DNA from: Acanthochlamys bracteata | Lineage: Eukaryota > Streptophyta > Magnoliopsida > Pandanales > Velloziaceae | Assembly (NCBI GenBank): GCA_019914995.1 | Contig: CM034126.1 | Span: 3,167,001 to 3,231,000 of the forward strand | DNA length: 64,000 nucleotides | Direction: 5' to 3' | Shown here: piece by piece, positions 1 through 13,540 of the stretch | How the letters are laid out: each line of letters opens with the position of its first letter | Position numbering within the stretch: the stretch's first letter is position 1 | The notes under the pieces: generated by a model | Databases searched by the model: none | Seen by the model: the letters and a program-made list of their open reading frames with translations, nothing else | What the model was told of the DNA's origin: nothing | Made by a program: the position numbers and the translations under genes

Positions 1-2499
1 ATCAATATACAATTTCACTTTTTCTTTTTAGATTCTCGGACAAATCTAACCTACAAGCTCTCTACAACACATCGCTCTACTTCACATGTACATATACACT
101 CAGCATTATATTTTGAATAATCCTACAAATTTCTTCTTTCAGACTAATCTTGTATTAATCGTCAAAGTATATATACATATAATTTTAACGAACACGAAAG
201 TTCTTGCAACCTATGTAGTACCATTACTGTTCGAAAGAGATTGGATGGGAGGCCACGTTGGTAACGTGGGGCTTGGGTATATAAACGGTGCTTTTTTATT
301 AGTTCAAATCAATATAAGAAGAGAGTTAGTTAAGCTTAGAAGTTGTGATCAAGAAGAGAAAAACCAGTCGCTGGATTTCTTTGTCTCTCCCTTCTTTTTA
401 ATTTGTCTTTCTCTTTTACGTTTCCCCCACCTTTATCTTTTTATCATCACCTACCATTTTCTATCCAATCTCCTTTTTCATCGATCTAGCAAACATCCAA
501 GCAAACTATCCTCTTCATATATATGTCCATCCAAAATGTCCTCCGGCGAGTGTAATCCCTTATATCCTTTTGCCTGATCAACATGATTACGTACGGTAGT
601 ACTCTCATATATATGTTCATGAAAGTTTTGTTTCGGAGTACTGGACTTGATCATTATGAATGATCACTAACTAACTACATATGCCACTCATAATAATAGG
701 GTAGAGCGAATGAAATATAACTATAGAAGGAGCAAAGAAGAAAACAAAAAGATGGCATAGATTCCAGATGGGACTTTAGGCAGGAGGGAGCCCAGCAAGG
801 GCTAGCGGTTGCTTTATAAGCTTTAAAGAGCTTTAAAAGTGTGAAGATCACAGAGGGGCCCTATTCATTGTTGAATGCATAGAATTTAAACTACTATATA
901 TACGTAGCTTTAGTTTAGGTGAGCTTGTTAAGATCTGAGACAGATCAGAATTGACTTGCTTTTTGTCTCATTTTGTGCATAATTGCTTTGTGCATGTATG
1001 AAGAATACGCAAGTAAAAGAATATCAATTCTTCATATGGGTTCATGTTAATTTGCATAAGTCTTCTAATTTCTAAAACAACATACATAAGCTATATATAG
1101 AGGACATGGACAAAAGTTAGTTTTCTAGCTGCTAATTGTTTTTCAACTTCTTCGTAATTATTATTACAATCATCATTATTAAAAGTATTTTTCAGCTTTC
1201 TTCAGAAGTTTTAAACTGAACTCTCAGCATAAGATGCACAATTGCGTTAAAAGTATATATTTAGTTTGTGAAAGAAGCTACAAGTCTATTTGTTTGCATC
1301 CAACCAAAAGGCGGACCATTGCAATGGGCTGCAATTATGGTTCAAATTATACATGGGCGCCCAGTTACTGGGCTCTTGTGAGCGGGCTCCCGAGAGCTTC
1401 TGATAGCCCTAGTATATACAAACCGTAGTGAACTAGTTATCAATACAATAACGTATATTATACAGGTATATACGGCATATTAAATGCACCCTTTCGTGTA
1501 TAATTAATATTGATGGCACAGAATTGCACCCTTCAATTCTTTTTACCTTTTTTTTTTTTTGAGTAAGTTTTCTGGTGAGCATGTATGGCATGATTTAATT
1601 GTAAGGAAATAAGATTTATAAATTTTATCATTTCATATTTTTCAATTATTATTTTAAAATTTATTTTTATTAAAATTTAATTCTAAATTTCATTTTATAT
1701 ATTTTAATATTATTTTAAATTCCATTTCTATCAAAATTTATTTTCATCGAATTTTATTTTCACAACTATCACAAAACGACTTCTATATATAATTAAAAAA
1801 CCGTCATAAATGAGATTTTAAAAAGTATATTTTTTAAGAAATAGATTTGAAAAGTTATTAGTTAGATTTTATACATTGTGTTTGAATATAACTTTTAAAT
1901 TTTATTGTATTTAGAACTGAATCTAAAAATAAATGTTTGTCCGCAAGAATTTTAAATTAAACTGGTACAAACTCTTTGCTTGAACGTTTGCAAGCTAGGT
2001 TGTTGGGTTACCGCAATCATACATGTACAGAAACAAACAAGAAAGAGCACGACGTAAAAACATTCTACACCTCAGCAATGTTTATTCCTGCATTTTGATT
2101 TAATAATAAGTAGAATATCAAAAAGTAGATTTTACCAAACACTAACATCTCCTTCTCCACAAAAAACCAATAACAAAATTCCTTCATTCTTCCCCACTCA
2201 CTCCTGATCAATAAATAGTCGATTACAACGATTTCGAAGAAAGAGTTAGAACAAACACGTGATATTCACGGCAACACAGAGCAGTCCACCACAAATGAAC
2301 AAATACCAGCTAGCTAGCTATCTGCTGATCACGAGATCATCATCTCACTAGAACTCTCACAAACTTATCAACAATAACTCCATAAACAAATACATAAGCG
2401 GCCATATAACAACGAAATACAACAAATATCTGCAGAACCATTGCAGTAGCGGTCGCTGTAGTGTAGCAGCAATCAATCAAAGAACTTTGCTTACCATAT
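1..2499. other. Spacer without a recognised gene
   Basis: AT-rich non-coding DNA. A TATA box and ACGT palindrome near 253-285 are followed by a pyrimidine-rich stretch (about 360-480) that looks like a plant 5' leader, but downstream there are only very short ATG frames (10, 13 and 26 codons from 523, 536 and 584) and no recognisable protein. Positions 1610-1960 are very AT-rich. About 2200-2499 is probably promoter and leader of the gene starting at 2500. I saw no RNA gene I could support. Confidence 0.5.
253..285 (+). promoter_or_regulatory. ACGT palindrome next to a TATA box
   Basis: Positions 253-269 read CCACGTTGGTAACGTGG, a perfect inverted repeat whose two arms each carry an ACGT core of the kind bound by plant bZIP and bHLH factors. 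Eight bases further on is TATATAAA (278-285), a consensus TATA box facing right. The arrangement resembles a regulated core promoter with a start near 310-320. The transcript it would serve is not identified. Confidence 0.4.
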
Positions 2500-5400
2500 A
2501 TGGCTTCTGCTTCTTTTGGGTTGTTGAATCAGTGTTGCTGCTGCTACTGCTTATTGTTCTTGGTGGTGTTGTGGTTGAATTGCCACGTGGCAGTAGTGAA
2601 TGGAGCCAGCAAGGCTCCGGCGCCGGCTGTAGGAGATATATCGAAGGTGAACGACGCCAAGTTGTTCCAGTTATACTACGGGCAGAGCTTCAAGGTCATC
2701 AAGAACGCCGTCGATGGACGTAGTTACCTTCTCTTGCAGGTATCTAAGCTAAGCTGTTTCTTTTAGTTAATTTCTATTGATCAGATCAAGATTGTTTGAC
2801 ATTAAATTCAGTTTTACTGATCAATTAATGGAAACTAAAGAATAATTCAAGAATGGCAACGAGGACGAAGTACTGCACTGGAAGGATCAAGTCGTTCGTT
2901 ATACCGTTGGCCAACTACTCCGTCAACACAGCAACAGGTTTTCCAGGTACATATAAATTGTTTAGAAACTATATATGATCATTCTTTGTTTGCATTACTG
3001 CATAGTTGCATTGATCTCTCTTTGATCAGTAATGGTTTGTTCAGGAATCTTCTTTTAACTTATTCTCAACTCACAGAGGGTGCGTTTGAAACAGTTTATC
3101 AAAAACTAATTTTAATTTTTATATTTTTTAATATATATTTTTTAAATATTTATAAAATTTATTTAAAATTTTAAATAATTTAAAATAATTTACGTAATAA
3201 AATTTTTTATTTTAATTTAAAAAAAATAAAACGTATTTAAAAAAATAAAATTATTTTCTTTTTTAAAAAAGTTCCGCGATTACAGTATTATAAAATTTAT
3301 TTTTATGTAAACTCATATTTTTCAAATTAAAACACACCTTATAAAAAGACTATATATAATGAATTTAACAAGCCTAAACTAGAAGGCCCGTTTATAACGG
3401 GCCATAATTTCTTAATCGGGCATCTTCGGGCCTGATACTTATAACTGAATAATGCAGAATCTTGTGTTTGCAAAATTCGAACAGCGGAATGCACTAATTT
3501 CTGTTATTAGTCGATTTCTTTTCTTTAGAAATCGATGTGGGGTAATTACTGGGATAGTCTTTACTTTTTTCTTCTTCTCACAATTTAAGAGTTCATAAAT
3601 CTTGAATCAACCCTGACTGAGTAAAAGATCATTCTTTTTCTTATCTGGGGGAAAAATATAGGTACCTACCGTCGAACAATTGAATTGAGAAGTATTGCTT
3701 CTGATTGGGATTTGGTTTGTTTGTCTGGTGGTTGCATGCTTGTTCTTTCATTGAAAGTAATCTTAGATTCAATTTCAATACAAGATTTTCCTTTTGCTTT
3801 GTTGCTCTTTTTTTGAGCTTCTATCTTAACACAAAATTTTTTTGTTTCGTTTTGTTTGTATGCAGTGTCATTTTTAGAGGTGAGAACTGGAATCAAGTAA
3901 GAATGAGTAATAACTATTTCCCTCTTCTTAATCAAGGAAATACCTTTTGTCAGCTCAATCTTACTCGGTTCTAACCGTTTCCTATCAAGAATTAACGTCT
4001 TGCTGAAAGTGTATGAATGCGATTATCTGGAATCTGGAGTTGTTCGATGCACGAGTTTGTTTGACAGAAATTGATAATCTTGTTCTTTAATTATATTATA
4101 AAATTTGTGTTTTCACTCTTAGAAGTAAAATTATGTTAATGTGATGCTGCGGTAGAAGATAAGTAAAGAGCCATTAGTAATTTTGTGATCCATTGGCTGC
4201 ACATTTTCCTATATAATACTTGATGTTAGGTATCTTGTTTATTTATATTTCAATTTAGTGGCTGATTTGTGCTGAGGATTTTGCAGCTATTGGGTGTTGC
4301 AGAAACTTTAAAGAGTGTAACGTCGGATTCCTTGACATCACCATGTATATTGCAAGCCTACTCAAATGGTAGCATTGGACTTGTTAATAAAACAGATGTG
4401 CAGAGCCTTGCAGCATTCACAGCACACTTTGTAAACAATGTAGATGATGAACTAGCATGCAACATTGTTGCTTTTGTGCCTTTAGAGGAGACAACTCCAT
4501 TGCAAGTATGCCCACAGCATGTTTCGTGATTCTTCTTTGTGCATTTAAGTAAACTGTCCAGTTCTTCAAGCAACTTCTAAGGCTTGGATATGATCCTGCA
4601 TGTGTTATGTTTTCGTGCAATAACCACTGTAGAATTGGGCATTTTAGATAATGCTTGGCAATGCAATGTTCTTGTCTGACATATTCTTTTTTGTCTGTTA
4701 TTTTCTAGAGAGCAGAATGGATTAAGTACTTGGGTGCTTTCTATAACTCTGAAGTCCGAGCTAATGCAGTCTATGAAGCAGTTGAGTTTCACTATAGTGT
4801 CAATTATAATATTTGACTTTCTATTTCGTTGTTCTACAACTTGGATCTTTAGGTTTACTTCATAGAGATTTATATGCTTTAAATTGATACATGTCTTCAT
4901 GGCTTTTTACTCATCAATGTGCATTGACACCCTCTCATTGCCTTATCCCTTTCCAATGTCTACAGATCAAGGGGAACTACATGTGCTTAAACAAACTGCC
5001 TAGTAATCTGACAAATAAATTTAAACCAGTTGTGGCTTGGATGGAGTATAATCAGGTTTTCTAGTCGTTTAAAACTTTTGCTTCTGCACATCAGGAACAT
5101 GACAAGCAATTCCTTATTCATATTCACACATGCATCACACTTTTTTCTCATCAAATTCCATGATCGTGATGGATTTCTTTAGCAGGGCACATGGTCCTTT
5201 TCCAAAGACGCTAACAAATTGCAGGTGATGTAAAATCCATGATGTTTTCTACACACATCATTACAGTTAGTTTAACAAAAGGGCTACAAGTAATTATTTG
5301 TTGTAACCTCTATGCAAAATTCTTTGTATTTCAAAATCTATATACAGTTTCGCTTTAAAGTATTTTTCTTGTCTAAGAAATCCTCATCTAAGGTTAGGCC

Positions 5401-6398
5401 AAGATGTATTTAAGTGACAAGCTTCCACATAATTCTCTTATATTTTGAATTCCTTTTCTTTTCTTGTCCATATAATAGTATGTGATAGATGCTGGAGGGG
5501 AGAATATAGATGACTCAATCAGCAACAACAGGTATAACATTTCCATCCCAGATGATACGGAAAACTTACATGCAATACTATGTGTAAGTTGGCAGATCTC
5601 CAGTTCCTTCTTAATGCTGTTCTTCTCTTATTTATTCTGCAATGGAGAATCTGGAAATTTGATGGCGTTACAAGTGGATCTTAAATCTATATTGTGCTTG
5701 ATAGTTGGTGATTTTTTTTTTTTGTTTATCAGACTGTTGATGTCGTTATAGATGAAACATATACTTCAAATCCAGCACAGTATACTCTATCTACGTTCCT
5801 GGGAATAATCAATGTTGCAGATACTTCCTGTTTCAGTTTTCTCACAAATCAGAGCCTTTGGAGATACGACAAGAGAGTTCAGAACTCTGTTTCTCTTGGT
5901 AAGACTTTGCTTGAGCTAGGAATGCATGTGTACAATACAACAATAATGTCATACACATGTATACAGCTCATTTGTATATTACATAACAAGTACATGGCCA
6001 GTATTGCCTATTCTGATAAGTCCAGCTTTCAGTAAGTTACATGTTTGTTAGAATTTAAAAAATTGATTATCTTGCTCAATTTGATTATTTCTGGTTTCTT
6101 TGTGTCTATCTAAAGATTGGTTTGATGGAGCCATCTCGCAGCCTAATGTGGTTCTAGCTGATTTAATTGAAGCATTCTTCCCAACAGGCAATTACAACAC
6201 AACTTACTTCAGGAACCTTGCCAAAGTTTGTTTCTACACTTTTCTTGATATATTCAACTTGGTTTTTTCCTGCTTTTCCATGACTGATGTGGAAATGTGT
6301 TACTATATCAGGATGAAGGGGTCTTAAACATTGGGCCGGAGATGTGTGACAGAAGCCTCTCGGTTCCATTGGAACCAACAATTATAGCTTGCCAATGA
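2500..6398 (+). CDS. Uncharacterised secreted protein (11 exons, 417 aa)
   Basis: Exons: 2500-2739, 2852-2946, 3866-3896, 4287-4505, 4709-4780, 4966-5055, 5186-5224, 5479-5583, 5733-5898, 6116-6225, 6312-6398. All joints are GT-AG and keep frame. The start is the first ATG and opens a signal-peptide-like segment with a Cys cluster (CCCCYC) and a hydrophobic run up to about residue 35. The rest is hydrophilic and globular, with several N-x-S/T sites (for example NTT near GNYNTTY) and scattered Cys, fitting an extracellular or endomembrane protein. I see no membrane anchor after the signal and no catalytic motif. The fold may resemble solute-binding proteins (segments such as [14 protein letters not shown]), but that is a guess from memory of similar plant proteins, and I assign no function. 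Exons 3 (31 nt) and 7 (39 nt) are very short. Exon 3 has an alternative acceptor 12 nt downstream that also keeps frame. Confidence 0.75.
3081..3345. repeat. AT-rich MITE-like element in intron 2
   Basis: A strongly AT-rich block in intron 2 of the secreted-protein gene. Its left edge reads GGGTGCGTTTGAAA and the reverse complement of its right edge reads GGTGTGTTTTAATTTGA, giving imperfect terminal inverted repeats. It resembles blocks at about 16950-17150 and 43850-44085. No coding capacity. Confidence 0.45.
3385..3403. repeat. 19-bp perfect palindrome GGCCCGTT-TAT-AACGGGCC
   Basis: A perfect inverted repeat with 8-bp arms and a 3-bp loop, just right of the MITE-like block in intron 2. Further GGGC-type words follow to about 3435. 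It could be a small hairpin or a paired binding site; nothing else supports a role. Confidence 0.5.
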
Positions 6399-9037
6399 AA
6401 ATTCTGTAAGGCTGAAGCGTGCATGCATAAACACTTACTTGGATTGTTTATGAATTTGAAGTTGCAAATCAGGACCTTGCAAGAAAGGGTGCTCTTGAGC
6501 AATTGGTCCCAGCATATGTTATAGGGAAAGTTTGATTAAGAATAGAGCACTATCGACTGCAATTGTGATTCATAAAGTATGTTCTCATTCAGTATCATGT
6601 TTTATATACGGCTACCGGTGCCTGCATTCTGGTTAACATGTTTTTGATAGAAGACTGAAAAAGTGCTTCATGATCAATGAGAAGTTAAATTTGTGGAAAC
6701 TTTATTCTGGGCATCCTTTTAAGCACAGTACTGCATTTCTTTTAACAGCAGAAAGCACTTTGGACAAAGCTTGAAATTTGTGAAGCAAAGGAAGGGCAGG
6801 TACATAGTAAAGAAATTGCATAAGCTGAATGCCACTTCAACTTGGGAGGTGAAAGACATCAAAGGTTCAAGTACCTTCACCAAATTGAATCTTTTTTTTT
6901 TCCCTTTCCTGTTTGGAATCGACATGATTACATATTGTTATTGTTGTTATCTTAAAGCAGAACAGAACTTTATTTACATCTCCTCAGCTAAACCTACTAG
7001 TCCTATGATTTTTTAACTGTGACTTTGTGTAAGAATCAATTATGTTAAGACTTTCATTTGGGCATTAAGAGCACAATCATTAACTGAAACTTTAATCCTA
7101 TCAGTTGATTAAGCATAAAGAGCTTATAATTAGCAAAAAGGGAAACTCCTTGTGGTTACTAGGAAGATTCTATAGATCCTTTGAAGATGTAAAAGGCTCG
7201 TAAGAATATCTTTAAAGGCTGGGATGTTATGTTACCCACAATAGCATGAGTTACCTAATACTGATATTCCAAATAGTATCTTACTTATTTAACGACCAAA
7301 TTTCTAGCGATTGACAATACTACCGGTACTTGAGCTGTAAACAAAGAATTCATAAGCGACGAAAATTGCAACCGCATCAGTATGGCAATTCTTAAAGAAA
7401 AAAACAAATTGTGAGAATGACATGATTCTTAGATTGTTACCTCGCTAAAATAGCGTTATTTTCCTAGTCATTATCCATGAATTTTGCCAAATGCTGACTA
7501 TACTTAAATAACAAAAGTATAAAATGCTAGCAATGGGAAAACAGCTCCACATGGTCTCCAGCTGGACAGAAGATTTCATCCTTATCTAGTTATTTTCTCC
7601 TGTATTGACTCGCCTTAGTTCAGCAATGCATTTACACAGACCCATGGAATTATCTTGACAAATTATTCACAAAAACTTCTCCTCTTGTAAAAACTGAAAA
7701 CACAATCATGTACTACCATAGCACGAATGAAGTAGATCTCATAAATATGTTGGTATACATCAGTAACTGCAGCAAAGCTGCAGGGCTGCTGCATGCATGC
7801 AGAAGGTTTTGCTGTACATGTTTACTACATGTCATGATTCATGGTTGGATCATGCATATGTGGGGTCAAAAAAATGGTAAGAATGGTTTTGGAACCAGCT
7901 GCGAAGTAATGAGATGTGATAGAACAAAAGAAAGAAAAGATTGTAGCTTGTCAGTTGAGAACCTTAAATTAAAGCAGGCTTGGATTGACATTTTGAGTGA
8001 TTCCTTTTTTCTGACAAAACAACGACATGCTTGCTTGCTCTCTTCTTCTTTTTCTTTGCCATCACCTACCCTACTCTAGCTAATAATTCACTCCCTTCTA
8101 CACTATAGTGAAATTTTATACGGTAAAGTTCAATGCACGATTGACTGCAGTGTTTTCTGTCGCTCTAAAGATAACTAAAGTAACATGTTTAATGTTTCAC
8201 ATCGGTGGACTTCATTTGTCCGGCAAGCTCGTGTCTGCAAATGGACCAAAGAATGCAATGCGTGGACTATAGATAATTGATATGATGATTACAAGTTAAT
8301 CAAACTGCGTGCTCGATCTCTAAAAATTTTTTGCTATTCATGAGTTATGACTTTGTTTTAAAAAAGATTTTCAGAGAGTGATTGTAGGAATCATATGAGA
8401 AACACGCATGTGAAGTTGGTATGATGAAACCAAGCAATCAGACAAAATTTCGAATCAGCTTTTCAACAACCGGTTTGGATTATGGAAACGCTAGTATTTC
8501 AGCTTCCACTGCTCAGAGACAAACTCACTGCAAGCGAAGCACACGTGCTATCCCTACTGTTGTGTTTTTTTTTTCCTTCTTTCTTTTTTTTTTTTCTTTG
8601 ATTGACAATGTTGTGTTGTTCGATAATCGATTGTTTATTTTTCTTCTGCTTCTTGTTCTGTTTCTATGCACAATGATCAAGGGAAACATTCTGGTGCGTC
8701 TTGGTTGGTTCAGTTTTTTAAGAAGCTAAAAGCAAAAGCAGAGAAGCAACTGCAGAAGTAGCAGAAGCTGCAGAAGAAGAACAGGGAGGGAGAGAGGGAG
8801 AGAGATCACTGATGTTTCTACTAACCTAACCTATTCCAATACTAGCGTTGCAGTTGTTGGTGTTGTTTCTACTAGCTACTGTTGTAGTCTGAATAAAGTA
8901 AAGAAAAAATTTTCTCTTGGAGCAATTTGGCTCCTAATGAGAATCTCAACATAATCTCTTTAGCAATTTTCTGTCTCGCCAATGGACACACCTCTTTAGC
9001 TTGGCGTTGTTCCTCTTCTTCTTTATGTGAAAAAGAA
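6399..9037. other. Spacer: 3' UTR, intergenic DNA and 5' leader
   Basis: About 6399-7000 is probably the 3' UTR of the secreted-protein gene. No recognisable gene lies between 7000 and 8700; the longest frame (7708-8079, 123 codons) has no family look. From about 8730 to 9037 the DNA becomes rich in GCAGAAG and GAGAGG words and then in pyrimidines, fitting the transcribed leader of the PH-RCC1-FYVE gene. There is a T-rich run at 8561-8599. Confidence 0.5.
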
Positions 9038-12000
9038 ATGGATGAGAGATCAATGAGAACAACAGTTCCAATAGACAGAAGAATTGAGAAGGTGCATGCT
9101 TCTTTCTTTCTTTAGAGCACAAACTTGTATTCCTTGGTTCTTGTTCTTGTATTAAATTTTCATCTGATGTTTCTTTGGTTCTTCAGAGTTCTGCAATCAA
9201 CTTTTTCATGAAACTTTTGGATGTTCAGATGTAATGCTGAACTTTCTCCAATAGACAACTATAGATATTGTGGTTTCAGCATTAACCGCTCTGTTTCTTC
9301 TGAAGAACTTCCCATTATTCAGTTTGTCATTATTTTAGCTATTTTGTAGGTATTTTATAAATGTGACTTGCACTTTAGTGTATGAACAAGTTCTTCGTGA
9401 TACTTTTATTCTTTGTTATGTCTGGATCTTTATGCTCAAGTATTATATATTTTTAATAGGAAAGTTCAAATTTGTAGTAGTTTGTCTTATGAACCACTGA
9501 AGGCTAGCAGAGTTAATGTTAATTATTTGAACTGTTTAACGTATATTCTTAATCTGCGTGGTGTTTGTTAAGGCCATCGTGTGTCTTAAGAAGGGAGCAC
9601 ATCTTCTGAAATGCGGAAGGAGAGGGAAACCAAAGTTCCGTTCTTTTAGACTAACAACTGTAAGCAAATTTGATCTCTTCTTCTTTCAAAAAGTTTTTGA
9701 GTACTCATACATGCATGAATTCTATCCCGACTCTTGTATTTCAGGATGAGAAGGCCTTGATTTGGTACTCAGGGGAGAAAGAAAGACGTCTAATGCTGAA
9801 CAATGTCTCAAAATTTGTTCTTGGACAAAAAACTGTATGTGCTCAAACTAAACACTTACTTAAAAGCGTTGCCAGTTAGTTACTAATAATATCTCATAAG
9901 CACGCTGTCTTCAGGTAAACTTTCTGAGGCAGCCACATCCAGGAAAAGAGTTGCAGTCATTTTCACTCATCTACCAGAACGATGAACGATCACTAGACTT
10001 GGTACGTTTAGTATTTTGAATACACTCTTTTCTTTGAAGATTTGGTATCCAATGCACTCGTATTGCTCGCTTTTATGCGCATCAACTTAGTTTTCTTAAT
10101 GTATCTTTTCCTAGATATGCAAAGACAAGGAACAGGCTGAATCTTGGGTTCTAGGCTTGACAGCTTTAGTGTATTCCTACCATCGTTATAATCATTGCGG
10201 GAATTCTGATTATGGAAGCGTTAAGGGCCAAATTGGGAATAGCTGTGGTGCTAGTCCCATTGCATATATACAGAGGAAGCATAACCTCGGTTTGTTAGAT
10301 GACCCGGTTAGACTTTCAGAGGTATGGAGTGCTAAATCTTTTCATTGTTCATACATTCTTATGAATATTGTGATGTTTACATAAACTAACTAGTTTTTCT
10401 TTTGAAGGTATGCAACCTCTATACTTTTAACGATTGGCCAATACTAGAGAAGGAAGTTCCAAATAAATTGAAGGTTTCTTCCGGTATAGTCTCTTACTCT
10501 AGGCAGAAATCCTTGTCGCGTATTCAATCAGCAACGGACAAACTATTGCCATCTTCACCACAGACGGTGTCAAATAGATTTTTGGATTCTAAGGAGTCGG
10601 ATGTGATCAAGAAACAAAGGATACTACGGACTCCAAAGTTCACTCAATTTAAGAATCAGTCACCGTCTGAAGATGTAAATGACACACAGGAGATTTTCAT
10701 GTGGGGTGAAGGTATAGGAGCAATTTTAGGCCAAGCGACGAATGATCTTGGACTTCCCTGCCTCAAATTAGATGCTTTACTGCCTGAAATAGTGGAATCT
10801 GCTGTGACGCTTGACGTTCTGGGCATTTCATGTGGCGAAAGACATGCTGCATTAGTCACTACAAAGGGTGCCGTGTTCTGCTGGGGACAAGAGAATAACG
10901 GAAAGCTGGGGCATAAATCCAACATGAATGTTCCTAAGCCCAAGGTTGTTGAATCTCTTGCTGATATCTTTGTTCAGTCGGTTGCTTGTGGCAGTCAGCA
11001 TACTTGTGCAGTGTCAAGTTCTGGTGAACTATATGCATGGGGTGACTGCAGTCACGGCATACGACATCCAGGTGATCAAAGAAGCAGAAGCCAGTGGCTT
11101 CCTCACAGAATATGCGGTCCATTGGATGGTATAACTGTTTGCAAAGTTGCATGTGGAGAGTGGCACACTGCTGTTATCTCAAACCTTGGCCAGTTATTCA
11201 CATTCGGGGACGGGACTTTTGGTGTTCTTGGGCATGGAAACCTACTAAGTTGTTTCCAACCAAAACAAGTTGAGCTACTGAAGGGTCTCAAGGTTAAATC
11301 TGTGGCTTGTGGATCTTGGCACACAGCTGCTGTTGCGGAAACAATGCTCAGTCGTGCAAGCAATAATGCTCGTGCTGGGAAGGTATTTACATGGGGAGAT
11401 AATGACAAAGGAAAACTAGGCCATGCAGATATGGAAAGTAAGCTTCTTCCAACTTGTGTGGAATCACTTGTAGACTTTGATTTTGTTCAAGTTTCATGTG
11501 GAAGAATGTTTACTGCTGCTCTTACGGTTACTGGAATAGTATTTACAATGGGTAGTTCAACTTTTGGCCAACTTGGAAATCCTTTACCTAAAGGCTGTTC
11601 AGTTGCAACAGTTGAAGGACTTCTTAAGAGTGAGTTCGTTAAAGAAATATCGACAGGTTCATTCCATGTTGCTGCTTTGACAACAAAGGGTAAAGTCTAT
11701 ACATGGGGAAAGGGCTCGAATGGAAGACTCGGGCTAGGTGACACCAAAGATAGAAATTCTCCAGCTCTAGTTGATGCTTTAGAGGATAGGCATGTAAGGA
11801 GCATAGCGTGTGGATCCAGTTTCACTGCTGCAGTTTGTTCTCATAGATCTATCTGTTTCAGGGAAGAATCAATCTGCAGCGGTTGCAAAATGAGTTTTGG
11901 GCTTACAAAGAAGAAACATAACTGCTACAACTGCGGCAACATATTCTGCCACTCTTGCAGCAGAACTAAAGTTCTGAATGCATCATTAGCACCAAATAAG

Positions 12001-13540
12001 AGTAAGAAATATCGCGTTTGTGATACATGTTACGCTCAATTGCAGAAATCTATGGACTCTAAATTGAAGGGCATTGTTCAGAGTCCTAGGCTGGCATTAG
12101 TGACACTACGGATGAATATGGATGAAGTAATGTTTGCTGGGAGAAAAATATTCTCTCCATTCTCTCCAAAGTTTTGTAACAAAATGCAATCTGACCGAGT
12201 GAAAATTGTTACTAACAAAGAAAGTGCGGAGTCTAGCCGAAACGTATTGGAAAGTTTACCCATCACTCAAAGATGGGGACAAGTATCTTGCCCTTGGAAA
12301 GTAAGTTCACATGATAGAATAGGTTTTAAAGTGAAAGGGTCGCTTTCTGATTTATCCAATGCCTCCAAACAGCATCAGCAAAACATCTCAAGTTTGCCGC
12401 CTTCAAGTACTGTCCGCTTAACTAAACAATCAAATGAAGCAGAAAATATCTTTTCAGAAGAATTACAACATCTATACACTCAGGTACATTCTTAACTTTC
12501 CTTCCACTGATAAAATGCATCATGAAGCAACCAAGTTAAAAGGTATCTTTCACATTCACTTTTGTGGTTTCTTCACCATCTCACACCTGCATCTCCAAAT
12601 AACAGTATGAATTATTTGATCTGGAGTGATATCCATATTAGGATGCTAGCCTATTGCTTGAATGGAAGTAAAACTCTTGACTTCTGTGATGAAATTTGGA
12701 TTTATATTTTCCTTTGGAAAAAATATATAATTCTCGACAATCCTTAATGATTTAGGAGTTTGTCACCTTCTGCATTACTCGTGTTTAGGCAAAAATTCTT
12801 CAAAAGCACTGTCAAAATAAAGATCAGAAAATCCAACTATGCAAACAGAGAGTTGAAGAAACCTGGTCACTGGCAAGGGATGAAGCTGCAAAGTTCAAAG
12901 CAGCAAAGCATTTTATCAGAGTTTTGACGAAGCAGGTTAGAAGTTGTCATCCATTACTTTATTTGTACTTTTGTCTCTTCAAATGTTTGACTAACAAGCA
13001 TTTGTTATATACAGTTAAATGTGATATCTGAAGGAATTTCTGAAAGGAAATTGATGACCAATGTGAAATCTATACTGGAAGACACCGCACTGGATCTTCA
13101 AAAAACTGAAGAATCAAATTTTACAAATCAGAAGCCAGCGGAAGTCCATGGTACATCAGTAAACGGTTCCTCAGAGACAATAAGTGATGCAGCAGTCTCT
13201 CATCTTGAAATGAATAGATCGGAGAACAGTGCTGTTCCAGGAGGAACAGATACAAGAGAATTATCAATTTTAAATCTATCAAAAGATGAATGGATGGAGC
13301 ATGAGCCCGGCGTTTATGTAACATTTAGCACTTCACCGAGTGGACAAAAGGTCCTCAAACGAGTGAAATTCAGGTAAATCTCTGGTGCCCATTTCTGAGA
13401 AAAGTGCAATGAAATTGTTTCTTGAATTGCATTTAGCTTTTGAATGTTTTTGTAGCCGAAAACATTTCAATGAAGAGGAAGCAGGGAGATGGTGGAAGGA
13501 GAATCAGAGAAGAATACATCTCAAGTATGATATTCAGTAG
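9038..13540 (+). CDS. PH, RCC1-repeat, FYVE and BRX domain protein (PRAF family)
   Basis: Exons: 9038-9091, 9573-9659, 9745-9834, 9915-10001, 10115-10321, 10408-12483, 12789-12935, 13015-13373, 13456-13540; 1063 aa, normal for the plant PRAF family. The start is the first in-frame ATG, shortly before the PH domain. Domains in order: PH (about residues 18-125, LKKGAHLLKCGRRGKPKF to SLDLICKDKEQAESW); RCC1 propeller repeats (about 270-655, repeated CGxxHT and WGxGxxGxLG blocks); FYVE zinc finger (about 664-720, CSGC, KKKHNCYNCG, CHSC, RVCDTC) with the plant-type Asn where animal FYVE has a second His; a coiled-coil segment encoded by 12789-12935; and a C-terminal BRX domain (EWMEHEPGVYVTF, GRWWKENQ). 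The family binds phosphoinositides and has RCC1-type exchange activity toward Rab-like GTPases in published examples; some members act with BRX/LAZY-type polarity proteins. The role of this copy is inferred only from family. Confidence 0.93.

Noticed and set aside
86..577. 163-codon open frame near the left end
   Set aside because: Composition is that of AT- and CT-rich non-coding DNA, it runs straight through a TATA box and leader-like stretch, and no domain is visible.
740..870. Possible microRNA precursor after the left-end promoter
   Set aside because: I looked for a long hairpin and for known plant miRNA families and found neither.
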